Both the position numbers and the translations under genes were made by a program. The notes under the pieces are model-generated. The model was not told where the DNA came from and made no database searches. It was given only the letters and a program-made list of their open reading frames with translations. From Hymenobacter mucosus (lineage in GTDB: Bacteria; Bacteroidota; Bacteroidia; Cytophagales; Hymenobacteraceae), in the NCBI RefSeq assembly GCF_900188255.1, contig NZ_FZNS01000004.1, forward strand, positions 558,001-622,000: a stretch of 64,000 nucleotides of DNA. The letters are read 5' to 3'. Below, one piece after another: positions 33,688-41,817 of the stretch. Positions within the stretch are counted from its first letter, which is position 1, and each line of letters starts with the position of its first letter.

Positions 33688-34989
33688 ATGACCACTCCAC
33701 TCGTGCCGGTTGATTATCAACAGCTTTTCCGTTCTCTCCCCGATAACTTTTTGCTGATTGCGCCGGACGAAGACGCCACGATTCTGGATAACACCGACCG
33801 CCACGTAGGCGTGTCGTTGAAAAGCCGGGAGGCGGCCGTGGGCAGGCCCTTCTTTGAGGCCTATCCCGCTACCGATGAGGAGTCGGCTGCTATTATTCGG
33901 GAGTCGCACGAGCACGTACGCCGCCACTTGGAGCCGCATACCATGCCCCTGATTCGGTACGACCTGGCGCGGCCGGAGGCCGAGGGTGGTGGCCTGGAGG
34001 AGTTGTACTGGGAAGCTACCCACTACCCCGTTTTGGATGCCCAAGGCCAGCTGCAGTACATCCTGCAGCGCACCCAGGATGTGACGGAAAAGATGCGAGC
34101 GGCCCAACTGGCCGAAGCTACCCGCAAAGCCCTCAACGACGAGCAGGAGCGCACCCGGTTTATCCTGGAATCGTTGCCGGTGATGATCTGGACGGCCCAG
34201 CCCGATGGCAACCGAGACTTCTTTAACACCCGCTGGCTGCAGTTTACGGGCCACCCGTTGGAAGAAGAAGTAGGCATGCAATGGCTGAACCGCTTGCACC
34301 CCGATGACCGGGACCGAGTGTTGAAGATTTGGCAGGAATGTCTGCGGACCGGGCAGCCCTACCAAGCTGAGTACCGCCTGCGCCGCGCCGATGGCCAGTA
34401 CCGCTGGATGCTGGTACGCGGCCACGCCCACCGCGACGCCGACGATACCATTACGATGTGGGTTGGTGGCGGCACCGATATTCACGACCAGAAGCAAATG
34501 GTGCAGGAGTTGCTAGAGCAAAACGAGCAGCAAGCCACCCTTTCCGACCAGGCCTACCAGGCTTACCAGGAAATGCAGGCCCAGCGCGAAACGTTCTACA
34601 ACCTGTTTATGCAAACGCCCGCGCTTATCTGCATACTGCGTGGGGCTGAGCACCGCTATGAGTTTGTGAACCCCGAGTACCAACGCTTCTTTCCCGGCCG
34701 GAAACTAGTGGGGCTTACTGTAGCGGAGGCCTTGCCGGAAATAGCGGAACAAGGCTTCATTGACTTGCTTGACGGGGTGTACTCTACCGGCGAAACCTTC
34801 ATAGGTACTGAAATAGTAGTTATGGTTCACCCGCAGGGCGAGGAGCCCCAACGGCGCTACCTCAATTTCACCTATCAGCTTTTCCGTGAGCAGGGCCAGA
34901 AAGCCGGCATCACGGTGTTTGCCTTCGATGTTACCGACTTAGTGCAGGCTCGGCAGGCCCTTGAAAACCCAGGTGCTGGTGTTCAATAA
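33688..34989 (+). CDS. PAS-domain sensor without output domain
   Basis: 433 aa from ATG 33688. Three PAS units are visible: residues ~5-130 (LPDNFLLIAPDEDATILDNTDRH), ~155-270 (ILESLPVMIWTAQPDGNRDFFNTRWLQFTGHPLEEE, then the PAC end RRADGQYRWMLVRGHAHRD) and ~310-425 (LFMQTPALICILRGAEHRYEFVNPEYQRFFPGRKLVGLTV). A coil-like helix joins PAS2 and PAS3. In related proteins the last PAS runs into a histidine kinase (HisKA-HATPase) after FDVTDLVQARQALE; here it stops 9 residues later. It must therefore signal through another protein, or it is a truncated kinase. Confidence 0.85.
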   Translation: MTTPLVPVDYQQLFRSLPDNFLLIAPDEDATILDNTDRHVGVSLKSREAAVGRPFFEAYPATDEESAAIIRESHEHVRRHLEPHTMPLIRYDLARPEAEGGGLEELYWEATHYPVLDAQGQLQYILQRTQDVTEKMRAAQLAEATRKALNDEQERTRFILESLPVMIWTAQPDGNRDFFNTRWLQFTGHPLEEEVGMQWLNRLHPDDRDRVLKIWQECLRTGQPYQAEYRLRRADGQYRWMLVRGHAHRDADDTITMWVGGGTDIHDQKQMVQELLEQNEQQATLSDQAYQAYQEMQAQRETFYNLFMQTPALICILRGAEHRYEFVNPEYQRFFPGRKLVGLTVAEALPEIAEQGFIDLLDGVYSTGETFIGTEIVVMVHPQGEEPQRRYLNFTYQLFREQGQKAGITVFAFDVTDLVQARQALENPGAGVQ

Positions 34990-35031
34990 GATGGTTTCCC
35001 ACTTTGCTTTCGGGCAACTATCCCCCCTTCT

Positions 35032-35388
35032 ATGGACATGACCACCCTGGATTTTCAGCAGGCGCGTATCAAGCAAGTGCTGTTTAAATCCCGGCTGCGC
35101 TCTACACTCTACGGAGTACGCGAGGCTGATCCTAACTTGTTTGCTATCCGCCAAAGCCCGCTGGGCGAATGGCTGTACACCGTGGTAAAACCCCGCTATG
35201 GGTCTTTACCTGCCGTACTGCGCCTAGAGCAGGAAGTGCAACGCATGCTCGACACGGGCCGCGCCTTGGTGCAACAGCAGCAACGCGGACAACTGGAAGA
35301 GTCACGCTCAGGCATGGAGCGAATTGATGCGCATGCTACCCGCATCGAAGCGCTACTACAAGAGCTGGAGCAGTCAGCCTTGGCGTAG
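35032..35388 (+). CDS. CZB-like small protein lacking the zinc ligands
   Basis: 118 aa, 42 bp after the PAS gene. The layout recalls the chemoreceptor zinc-binding (CZB) domain: an N-terminal ARIKQVLFKSRLRSTLYG in place of the family's HxxWK segment, SPLGEWLY in place of CxLGxW, and LRLEQEVQRMLDTG where CZB has HxxxH. Every expected ligand is changed (Q15, S42, V69, L73). A C-terminal coil (SRSGMERIDAHATRIEALLQELEQS) follows. CZB domains sense Zn or oxidants through that site, so this one would have to work by other means. The assignment is by eye and tentative. Confidence 0.6.
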   Translation: MDMTTLDFQQARIKQVLFKSRLRSTLYGVREADPNLFAIRQSPLGEWLYTVVKPRYGSLPAVLRLEQEVQRMLDTGRALVQQQQRGQLEESRSGMERIDAHATRIEALLQELEQSALA

Positions 35389-35430
35389 CCCTGTGCCGAT
35401 ATAACGGCGGGCCTGCGTATTATTGGCCGT

Positions 35431-37095
35431 ATGAAATGCTCTCCTCTTTTGCTGCTGGCGGCCCTAGGCAGTGCGTGGCTGACTAGCCCAGCCACGGCGC
35501 AGGCCCCCCTTCCCAAACCCGTAACCAAAGCCCTTGACCGCGTGCGGCCTGGGGATGTAAAGGCGCACATCTGGTACTTGGCCGATGACCGGCTGCGCGG
35601 CCGCCAGCCCGGCACGCCTGGCTACCAGATGGCCGTCGACTACGTGACTACCCAGCTGCGCCAGCTGGGGGTGCAGCCAGCCGGTGAGGCAGGCACCTTT
35701 GTACAGCGTGTGCGCTTGCGCCGCGCCACCACCCAGCCCGGGGCTACGCTCACGCACCAGGACCAAGGCAGCACTACGGCCCGGCCCTTCACCTATGCCA
35801 CCGATTTTCTGCTAAACCCCCACCCCGAGCAAGCTGCAGTAACGGTAGAAGCGCCCGTGGTGTTTGCGGGCTACGGCATTAGCGCCCCCGAGCTGGGCTA
35901 TGATGACTACGCAGGCTTGGACGCGAAAGGCAAGCTAGTGGTGGTGGTGCGCGGTGCGCCGGCCCGTTTTCCAAGCACCGTAGCCGCGGCCAGCCAAGAC
36001 CTAGGCATGACCCTGCAAAACGCAGTGCGCCACGGCGCGGTAGGCGTACTGGTGGCCGCCACGGCAGCTCCCGCTACGCCTCCCTCAGCTACTGCTCGGC
36101 GTAGTACTAATAGCGTACTGGGTCCCGATGGGCGGGTAGCGGCTTCGCGCACCTACGCCCCAGGTAGCTCCTTGCAGGTGGTGGGCAACGTAGGCGCCGC
36201 GGCCTTCAACGACTTGCTGCGCACGGCGTCGCTGGATACTGGCCGGGTGCTGCCCTCCTTACGGCGGGGCACGCCGGCCTCGGCGCCACTAGCCACCACC
36301 CTGCGGGCCAGCTACCAGTCGAGCTACCACGACTTCGACAGCTACAACGTGGTGGGCAAAGTGGAAGGCTCCGACCCTACCCTGCGCAATGAGTACGTGG
36401 TTCACTCGGCCCACCTCGACCACCTAGGCGTGGGAACACCCGTGCAGGGCGACTCGATTTATAACGGAGCCCACGACAACGCTTCGGGCGTGGCTTCGGT
36501 GTTGGAAATTGCTCGCATCTATTCCCGTATCAAGCAGAAGCCGCGCCGCTCGGTGCTCTTTGTGCTGCAAACGGGTGAGGAGTTGGGCCTGCTGGGCTCG
36601 GGCTACTTTGCAGCCTTCCCTACGGTACCGAAGGCTAGCTTGGTGGCCGACGTAAACACCGATATGCCCACTATCATTGCGCCGCTACTGTCGGTGGTGC
36701 CACTGGGAGCCCAGCACTCTAGCCTCAGCCAGCCGGTAAACCAAGCGGCGCACTACCTCGGGCTTAGCGTGGAAAACGACCCGGAGCCGGACCAGAACCG
36801 CTTTATTCGCTCTGATCAGTACAGCTTTGTGCTACAAGGCATCCCAGCCCTGCACATTAAGTATGGCAACCGCACCGCCGATGGCCGGAACAACCTCGAC
36901 GAAACGGTGAAAAAGTGGCGGGCTACTACCTACCACAAACCGCAGGATGGCACAAACGGAGTATTCGATTTCGAGGCGGGCCGCAAATACGTGCAACTCA
37001 ACTTTCTCATTGGCTACCTGATAGCGCAGGAAACCAAGCGCCCCACCTGGAATACCGGCGACTTCTTTGGGCGGCAATTCGGACAGGCTCAGTAA
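35431..37095 (+). CDS. Secreted M28-family metallopeptidase with PA domain
   Basis: 554 aa with a signal peptide ending at ATAQ (residues 21-24). A protease-associated (PA) insert lies about residues 115-270 (VVFAGYGISAPELGYDDYAG, KLVVVVRGAPARF). The M28 zinc site is complete: HLDHLG, GAHDNASG, TGEELGLLG (catalytic Glu plus ligand), VNTDM and YHKPQD. These are aminopeptidases or carboxypeptidases outside the cytoplasm. Stand-alone gene. Confidence 0.93.
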   Translation: MKCSPLLLLAALGSAWLTSPATAQAPLPKPVTKALDRVRPGDVKAHIWYLADDRLRGRQPGTPGYQMAVDYVTTQLRQLGVQPAGEAGTFVQRVRLRRATTQPGATLTHQDQGSTTARPFTYATDFLLNPHPEQAAVTVEAPVVFAGYGISAPELGYDDYAGLDAKGKLVVVVRGAPARFPSTVAAASQDLGMTLQNAVRHGAVGVLVAATAAPATPPSATARRSTNSVLGPDGRVAASRTYAPGSSLQVVGNVGAAAFNDLLRTASLDTGRVLPSLRRGTPASAPLATTLRASYQSSYHDFDSYNVVGKVEGSDPTLRNEYVVHSAHLDHLGVGTPVQGDSIYNGAHDNASGVASVLEIARIYSRIKQKPRRSVLFVLQTGEELGLLGSGYFAAFPTVPKASLVADVNTDMPTIIAPLLSVVPLGAQHSSLSQPVNQAAHYLGLSVENDPEPDQNRFIRSDQYSFVLQGIPALHIKYGNRTADGRNNLDETVKKWRATTYHKPQDGTNGVFDFEAGRKYVQLNFLIGYLIAQETKRPTWNTGDFFGRQFGQAQ

Positions 37096-37253
37096 AAGAC
37101 CGGTGTGCGCTTCTGAATTATTCCACGAAAAATGTGAAGTAAATCTGGAATATAATTCCGATTATTAGCCATCTGAGGCAAGGAGCAATACAGTACGATT
37201 CAGGTACGACTGATGCTGGCAAGCCGTTAGTTTCCGCTTTGTCAGCTCACTGC

Positions 37254-37856
37254 ATGTTTATCTACGGCCACCTTTCTTCTCCCTTGCACACGGCTCCTCT
37301 ACCGGGCTCGTGTTCGGCCTGCGCTGCCGTAGACAGCCAGCAGTTGCATATTGTTGGGCATTACATGCACGTGTATTGGCTTCCATTGTTCTCCATCGGC
37401 AAATCAGGCGCCGCCGAATGTCAGCAATGTCAGCGGGTGATACCGGCTAAGCACATGGAGCCCGTGCTTAAACAGGCATTTATCACCTTGCGCAAAAACG
37501 TGCGAGTACCCGCCTGGCACTTCGCTGGGTTGCTGCTTGTGGTGCTGGGGCTGGCGTGGAGTACGGTAGTGTACAGTACCAATCAGAAAGCCAACCAAGT
37601 CTTTATTGCGGCGCCCCACAAAGGCGATATGTACCACATCAAGACCGACAATGGTCACTACTCCTTACTGAAAGTGGCGGCCGTGGCGGGCAACAGTGTG
37701 AAGCTGCTGGCCAATAGCTACGAAATTGACCAGGAAACCAAAGTAGCGGAACTCAACAAACCCGAAAACTACGCCTCCGAGCCCGTTGAGCTAACCCGCT
37801 ACGACCTCAATATTATGCTGGCAAAAAAGGAAATAGTAGCGGTAGAGCGCCCATAG
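37254..37856 (+). CDS. Zinc-ribbon membrane protein (hypothetical)
   Basis: 200 aa from ATG 37254 (MFIYGH; an upstream GTG or ATG is in frame but adds only five residues). The first 70 residues have two Cys pairs, CSAC near residue 23 and CQQC near residue 57, separated by a stretch with HYMHVYWLPLFSIGKS: a zinc-ribbon plan seen in small Bacteroidota proteins that begin MFIYG. One transmembrane span follows (AGLLLVVLGLAWSTVVY, residues ~88-105), then a ~95-residue beta-rich extracytoplasmic domain with no known match. Confidence 0.6.
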   Translation: MFIYGHLSSPLHTAPLPGSCSACAAVDSQQLHIVGHYMHVYWLPLFSIGKSGAAECQQCQRVIPAKHMEPVLKQAFITLRKNVRVPAWHFAGLLLVVLGLAWSTVVYSTNQKANQVFIAAPHKGDMYHIKTDNGHYSLLKVAAVAGNSVKLLANSYEIDQETKVAELNKPENYASEPVELTRYDLNIMLAKKEIVAVERP

Positions 37857-37877
37857 CACTATTGCCGCCTTACGCCG

Positions 37878-37919
37878 CTGCCCACCCTAGCAAGCGCACA
37901 CGCTGCTACGGGTGGGCAG
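37878..37919. terminator. Bidirectional terminator hairpin
   Basis: CTGCCCACCC-TAGCA pairs with TGCTA-C-GGGTGGGCAG, 15 pairs with one bulged base. It separates the convergent zinc-ribbon and glycosyltransferase genes. Confidence 0.7.
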
Positions 37920-37925
37920 TTGGGT

Positions 37926-39476
37926 TTAAGGCCGCTTGCTCTCCCACAGGGCTTTTGCGGCCGCGTGCTCCCGGTAAATGCGGGCCAGGATTGCCGCATC
38001 GGGGGCAGTACCGAGGTAGATAGCCGCGCTCTGCTCCCGGGCGTAAGCATTTTGCACCTGGGCTACCTGCCGAAGCGTACGAAAGTGCGGGAACAAGTCG
38101 GCGTCGGGAACCTCATCATCAATGATCAGGAGGTAGGACCAGGGCCGGGCGGGTCGCCTCGGAAACCACAACAGGTAGCTCCCATTGAAGCTATGCGCCG
38201 ACGGCATGGGGCGGCTTCGGTTATAATAATTGATGGCGCCCGCCTGCCCGTAGTTGGCAGTTAAAATGAGGGTTTGGTTTCTGGTTTCGGGAGGTAGCTG
38301 CTGATACACCCACCAAGTTTTGCCGGCCAGTTCCTGCCAGCCCAGCATATCGGCAAAGTCTTGGGGCAGGGAATGGTCGCGGCCATCTTCCCAGCGCAAG
38401 GCCCCGCTACCTCGGTAGGCCTCGCCCACCTGCTGCATACGGGCGGGCGCAAACAGCGTGAAAGTCATTGGTAACAGGGGCACTAGCAGCAGCACGGGCA
38501 GCAGCAGCAGAGCCGGCCGCAGCCACCGCTGGCCCCGTGGCCACCCCTCCAACTGTCGCTCCCACCACACTGCTCCGGCCGCAAACAACACAGGATAATA
38601 GCCCAGCGCGTAGTAGCTCTTGCCGTGCAGCACCGTTAGCAGCAGTAGGCCCAGGCAGTAAATGAGGCCTAGTACCCGGTAGGGCAGCAGCGGCCGGTAC
38701 ACTAGCAACGCCACCAATCCCGGCACCCACACCCACAGCGCTGGCAAGCACATGAGCAGCTGGTCCTTCCAGAAATCGGCCCCCGACACGTTCACGAGCT
38801 GAGTATCATGCAACTCCTGCATGTGATGCAAAAAAGGAATACCATGCTGCAACTGCCACAGCACATTGGGCAGCCACACTAGCGCCGCTACGCCTGCTCC
38901 CATCCACAAAGCTCGCGTCAGCAGCAGCCGACGCAAGTCTGTGAGCAGCAAGCTAACCATCAGGGCTCCGATAAAGAATAGGGCCGAGTACTTGTTCAGT
39001 AACCCCAGCCCCAGCACGGCCCCCATGCCTAACAATAGGCCAGCCCGCTCCTTTTGCCGGTAGCAGATTAGTAAGTAGCTGACTAGAGTAAAGGCAAGTA
39101 CCTCGAGGGAATTGGGTTGAAACAGGAAGTTGAGCCGCGCAAAACCACCCAGGAGGTAGCACAGGCCAGCTAGCCCTACCGCCCACCCGCTACCGCCCAG
39201 GCGCTGGGCAGCTCGCGCCACCAAGTACACCGTGAGGCTACCCCACAAGAAGGGCCAGAACTTCACCCAGAAGTAGCCGCCCCCGAGCTGCAGGGTAACC
39301 CAGCTTTGCAGGGCCGTCAGCGGAGGCACCTCAATGTAGCCCCAGGCTAGGTGCTGTCCGTAATTGAGGTAGAGATATTCGTCGCGGTGCAGTTCGTAGG
39401 CCCGACTAGCGAGCAAAAAGCCAGACGCAAACTTGAGGACAGCCAAGAGCAACGGGAGCAGGCGGGAAGGCTTCAT
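37926..39476 (-). CDS. GT39/PMT-like membrane glycosyltransferase
   Basis: 516 aa. About ten hydrophobic segments and an N-terminal loop with LHRDEYLYLNYGQHLAWGYIEVPPL, in which HRDEYLYL carries the acidic pair of the GT39/ArnT-like catalytic site. These integral membrane enzymes transfer a sugar from a polyprenyl-phosphate donor to lipid, glycan or protein at the outer face of the inner membrane. The C-terminal ~170 residues (after VLLLVPLLPMTF) are a soluble periplasmic domain with SHSFNGSYLLW in the middle. Acceptor unknown. Confidence 0.85.
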   Translation of the reverse strand: MKPSRLLPLLLAVLKFASGFLLASRAYELHRDEYLYLNYGQHLAWGYIEVPPLTALQSWVTLQLGGGYFWVKFWPFLWGSLTVYLVARAAQRLGGSGWAVGLAGLCYLLGGFARLNFLFQPNSLEVLAFTLVSYLLICYRQKERAGLLLGMGAVLGLGLLNKYSALFFIGALMVSLLLTDLRRLLLTRALWMGAGVAALVWLPNVLWQLQHGIPFLHHMQELHDTQLVNVSGADFWKDQLLMCLPALWVWVPGLVALLVYRPLLPYRVLGLIYCLGLLLLTVLHGKSYYALGYYPVLFAAGAVWWERQLEGWPRGQRWLRPALLLLPVLLLVPLLPMTFTLFAPARMQQVGEAYRGSGALRWEDGRDHSLPQDFADMLGWQELAGKTWWVYQQLPPETRNQTLILTANYGQAGAINYYNRSRPMPSAHSFNGSYLLWFPRRPARPWSYLLIIDDEVPDADLFPHFRTLRQVAQVQNAYAREQSAAIYLGTAPDAAILARIYREHAAAKALWESKRP

Positions 39477-39574
39477 GCCAACAATATAGCACCCACCTAA
39501 TACACGAGAGCTACTCGCTTGTTCTTCTCGCTACGCTCATGCAGCCTGTTGCTGCCGCTGAATTAGTAGGCCGG

Positions 39575-39820
39575 CTACAGCTCCTTCGGCAGGCGGATGC
39601 CTTCCAGATAATCGTGCAGGCCGGCCGAGTGCTGAAAGAGGTGGATAAACAAAATTCGCTCTTCTCCCCACTGGCACCACTCTTCCGCGTAAAAGTCGCC
39701 CACGGCAAACAAGCGCAGACGGAAACTATCCTGCCGCCGCTCGGCCAACAAATGGCCGTGGCCGCGCAGGTGCTCGGCTTGGCGGTACATGTGCAGTTGT
39801 TTAAACTCAGCGAACTTCAT
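39575..39820 (-). CDS. Small conserved hypothetical protein
   Basis: 81 aa from ATG 39820. MKFAEFKQLHMYRQAEHLRGHGHLL is rich in His and basic residues; the rest is FRLRLFAVGDFYAEEWCQWGEERILFIHLF with conserved aromatic residues. No family is named, but the gene is backed by a perfect -7 element 15 bp upstream and host-like codon use. Size and composition suggest a small cytoplasmic protein. Confidence 0.55.
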   Translation of the reverse strand: MKFAEFKQLHMYRQAEHLRGHGHLLAERRQDSFRLRLFAVGDFYAEEWCQWGEERILFIHLFQHSAGLHDYLEGIRLPKEL

Positions 39821-39834
39821 AGCGCTTGAAAACC

Positions 39835-39842
39835 CAAAGATA
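39835..39842 (-). promoter_or_regulatory. -7 promoter element TATCTTTG
   Basis: Read on the minus strand TATCTTTG is an exact TAnnTTTG match, 15 bp before the start of the 81-aa protein gene. This supports calling that small gene real. Confidence 0.55.
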
Positions 39843-39963
39843 CTGCTGCTGGGTTCCAGTAGGGAGGTAGCGCCCCGCGAAAATGCGCCCCCGTCCTCCT
39901 TGCTTGGCTTCTTAAGCCGCAACAGGGGAAACGGCACGCGCACTATTTCACCATCTTCGCGGA

Positions 39964-41310
39964 ATGAAGACGATTCGCTTTCCGCACCCGCTGGTGCTGC
40001 TGACGGGGTTTGTGTTGCTGGCTTGCCTGTTGAGTTACGTGCTGCCCGCTGGGGTATTTGAACGCCAAGCCGATGCTGCCACCGGCCGCGACGTGGTAGT
40101 GGCGGGCTCTTACCACCGCGTACCGGCTACTCCGGTTACCCCCTTGCAGGCCCTGGTGAGCATTCCGAAAGGACTGGTTGATTCTGCTTCCGTGATTTTC
40201 CTGGTGTTTCTGGCCGGCGGCGCCTTTACCGTGGTGGACCAGACCGGGGCGCTCCGCCAGGGGGTAGACTGGCTGTTGGCGCGGTTTCGGGGGCGCGAGG
40301 CCATCGTTATTCCCATTATCTCGGTGCTGTTTGCGACTATGGGTGCCCTAGAGAACATGCAGGAGGAAATTGTACCCTTGGTGCCCGTGCTCCTGATTTT
40401 GATGCGGCGCATTGGCTACCCGCCCCTCACCGCTGCCGCCGTGAGCCTGGGCTCGGCGGCCGTGGGGGCGGCGTTTAGCCCTCTGAACCCGTTTCAGGTA
40501 GGGTTGGCGCAGAAGCTGGCCCAGCTACCCCTGCTTTCGGGCGGTGGGTTTCGGATGGTCTTTCTGGGCTTGGCCTTGGTTATCTGGATCAGTGGTACCG
40601 TGCGCTACGCCCTGCGCCACCGGGTAGCCCCGGCTGCCACCGAAGAAGCCGACCCAGCCGCCCTTCACATTGGGCAAAACCACGGCTTCGTTTTGCTACT
40701 GCTGTTTGTCACCTTTGGCTTTTTCGCCTATGGCGTTCTGCAACTAGGCTGGGAGTTTGAGCAGATGGCGGCTTTGTTTCTCGGGCTCGGCATTGTGGCG
40801 GGCTTGGTGGGCGGCCTAGGCCTAACAGGTACGGCCGAAGGCTTTCTGGCCGGCTTCCGCGACATTGCCTTCTCGGCTATTCTCATTGGGTTTGCCCGCG
40901 CCATCTTCGTTGTGCTGGAGCAGGGCCACATAGTAGATACTGTGGTCAATGCCCTGTCGGCGCCGCTGGCAGGGTTGCCCGCCTGGCTCTCGGCCTTGGG
41001 TATGATGGGCGTGCACACGGCCCTGCACCTACCAGTACCCAGCGTGAGCGGGCAGGCCGTGCTGACCATGCCTCTGCTCGTTCCGCTCTCCGACCTCATT
41101 GGCCTTTCGCGCCAGGTTACGGTGCTGGCTTACCAGTACGGGGCCGGCCTTTGTGAGCTAATTACGCCCACCAACGGCGCCCTAATGGCCATTGTGGCGG
41201 CGTGCGGCGTGCGATTTGACGCGTGGTGGAAGTTCGTACTGCCGCTCTACGCGCTGCTGGTGCTGCTAGGCATTGTGGCCGTGGTAGTAGGCATTGCACT
41301 GGGAATATAA
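39964..41310 (+). CDS. YfcC/DcuC-type membrane carrier
   Basis: 448 aa, 11-12 hydrophobic segments. The segment GLVDSASVIFLVFLAGGAFTVVDQTGAL near residue 68 and FATMGALENMQEEIVPLVPVLLILMRRIGYPPLTAAAVSLGSAAVGAAFSPLNPFQVGLA with a re-entrant loop are typical of the YfcC family of the C4-dicarboxylate/basic amino-acid carriers. It is an inner-membrane carrier, probably Na+- or H+-coupled; substrate not known. Stand-alone gene. Confidence 0.85.
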   Translation: MKTIRFPHPLVLLTGFVLLACLLSYVLPAGVFERQADAATGRDVVVAGSYHRVPATPVTPLQALVSIPKGLVDSASVIFLVFLAGGAFTVVDQTGALRQGVDWLLARFRGREAIVIPIISVLFATMGALENMQEEIVPLVPVLLILMRRIGYPPLTAAAVSLGSAAVGAAFSPLNPFQVGLAQKLAQLPLLSGGGFRMVFLGLALVIWISGTVRYALRHRVAPAATEEADPAALHIGQNHGFVLLLLFVTFGFFAYGVLQLGWEFEQMAALFLGLGIVAGLVGGLGLTGTAEGFLAGFRDIAFSAILIGFARAIFVVLEQGHIVDTVVNALSAPLAGLPAWLSALGMMGVHTALHLPVPSVSGQAVLTMPLLVPLSDLIGLSRQVTVLAYQYGAGLCELITPTNGALMAIVAACGVRFDAWWKFVLPLYALLVLLGIVAVVVGIALGI

Positions 41311-41817
41311 ACCTACGGGGCAACTAATAGAGAAGCCCCATGTCATCAACCCCCAAAACTCTTGCCTACCAGTGCAAAGTAGCAGGGTAGCGGGCTGCCT
41401 GACCGTGCAAAATACTCCTAGCAGCGCGGCTCTTCCCCAACAGAACGCGCCCAACAGTGAGGCTCTCTCTTGTGCGCGCGGGGCTGGTGCCACGGCTACC
41501 GCATATTGGGCAGGCAGCACTCCTGAAACCGCTCACGCCCGGGGGCCTTTGTTTAGCCCTGACAGTGCTATAGTGCCCGTGAGACGGACTGTAGTACTGC
41601 CAGGGCTAAACAAAAGCGGAGCTATAATGAGTTGGCACAGCCGTTTTTGTCGTTTGACAGGTAAACCCGGCTTAGGGTGCTTCCAAGAATTTACTGGGTG
41701 CGGTTGCTGCCATCTGAGCAAGTAGAGGCTTTGCGGGCACTACATGTGGTAGTGTCAGGCGCGGGCTTGCTATGGTGTACTGATTGCAACAACCCTGATT
41801 CTTTTTTCTTTGCGCTT
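41311..41817 (+). other. 507-bp intergenic region with a large inverted repeat
   Basis: Between the carrier and the CarboxypepD_reg gene. No open frame here resembles a protein. The inverted repeat at 41548-41614 is listed separately. A possible promoter of the next gene is TTG near 41784 with TTTCTTTG about 41804-41811. Confidence 0.5.
41548..41614. repeat. Imperfect 26-bp inverted repeat
   Basis: Arms 41548-41573 and 41589-41614 match with one mismatch and two G-T pairs around a 15-nt loop; the ends read TTTGTTTAGCCCTG and CAGGGCTAAACAAA. It lies 237 bp past the carrier stop, too far for an ordinary terminator, and there is no T tract. It could be a structured RNA element, a terminator of a long 3' leader, or a relic of a small mobile element. 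Confidence 0.5.
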
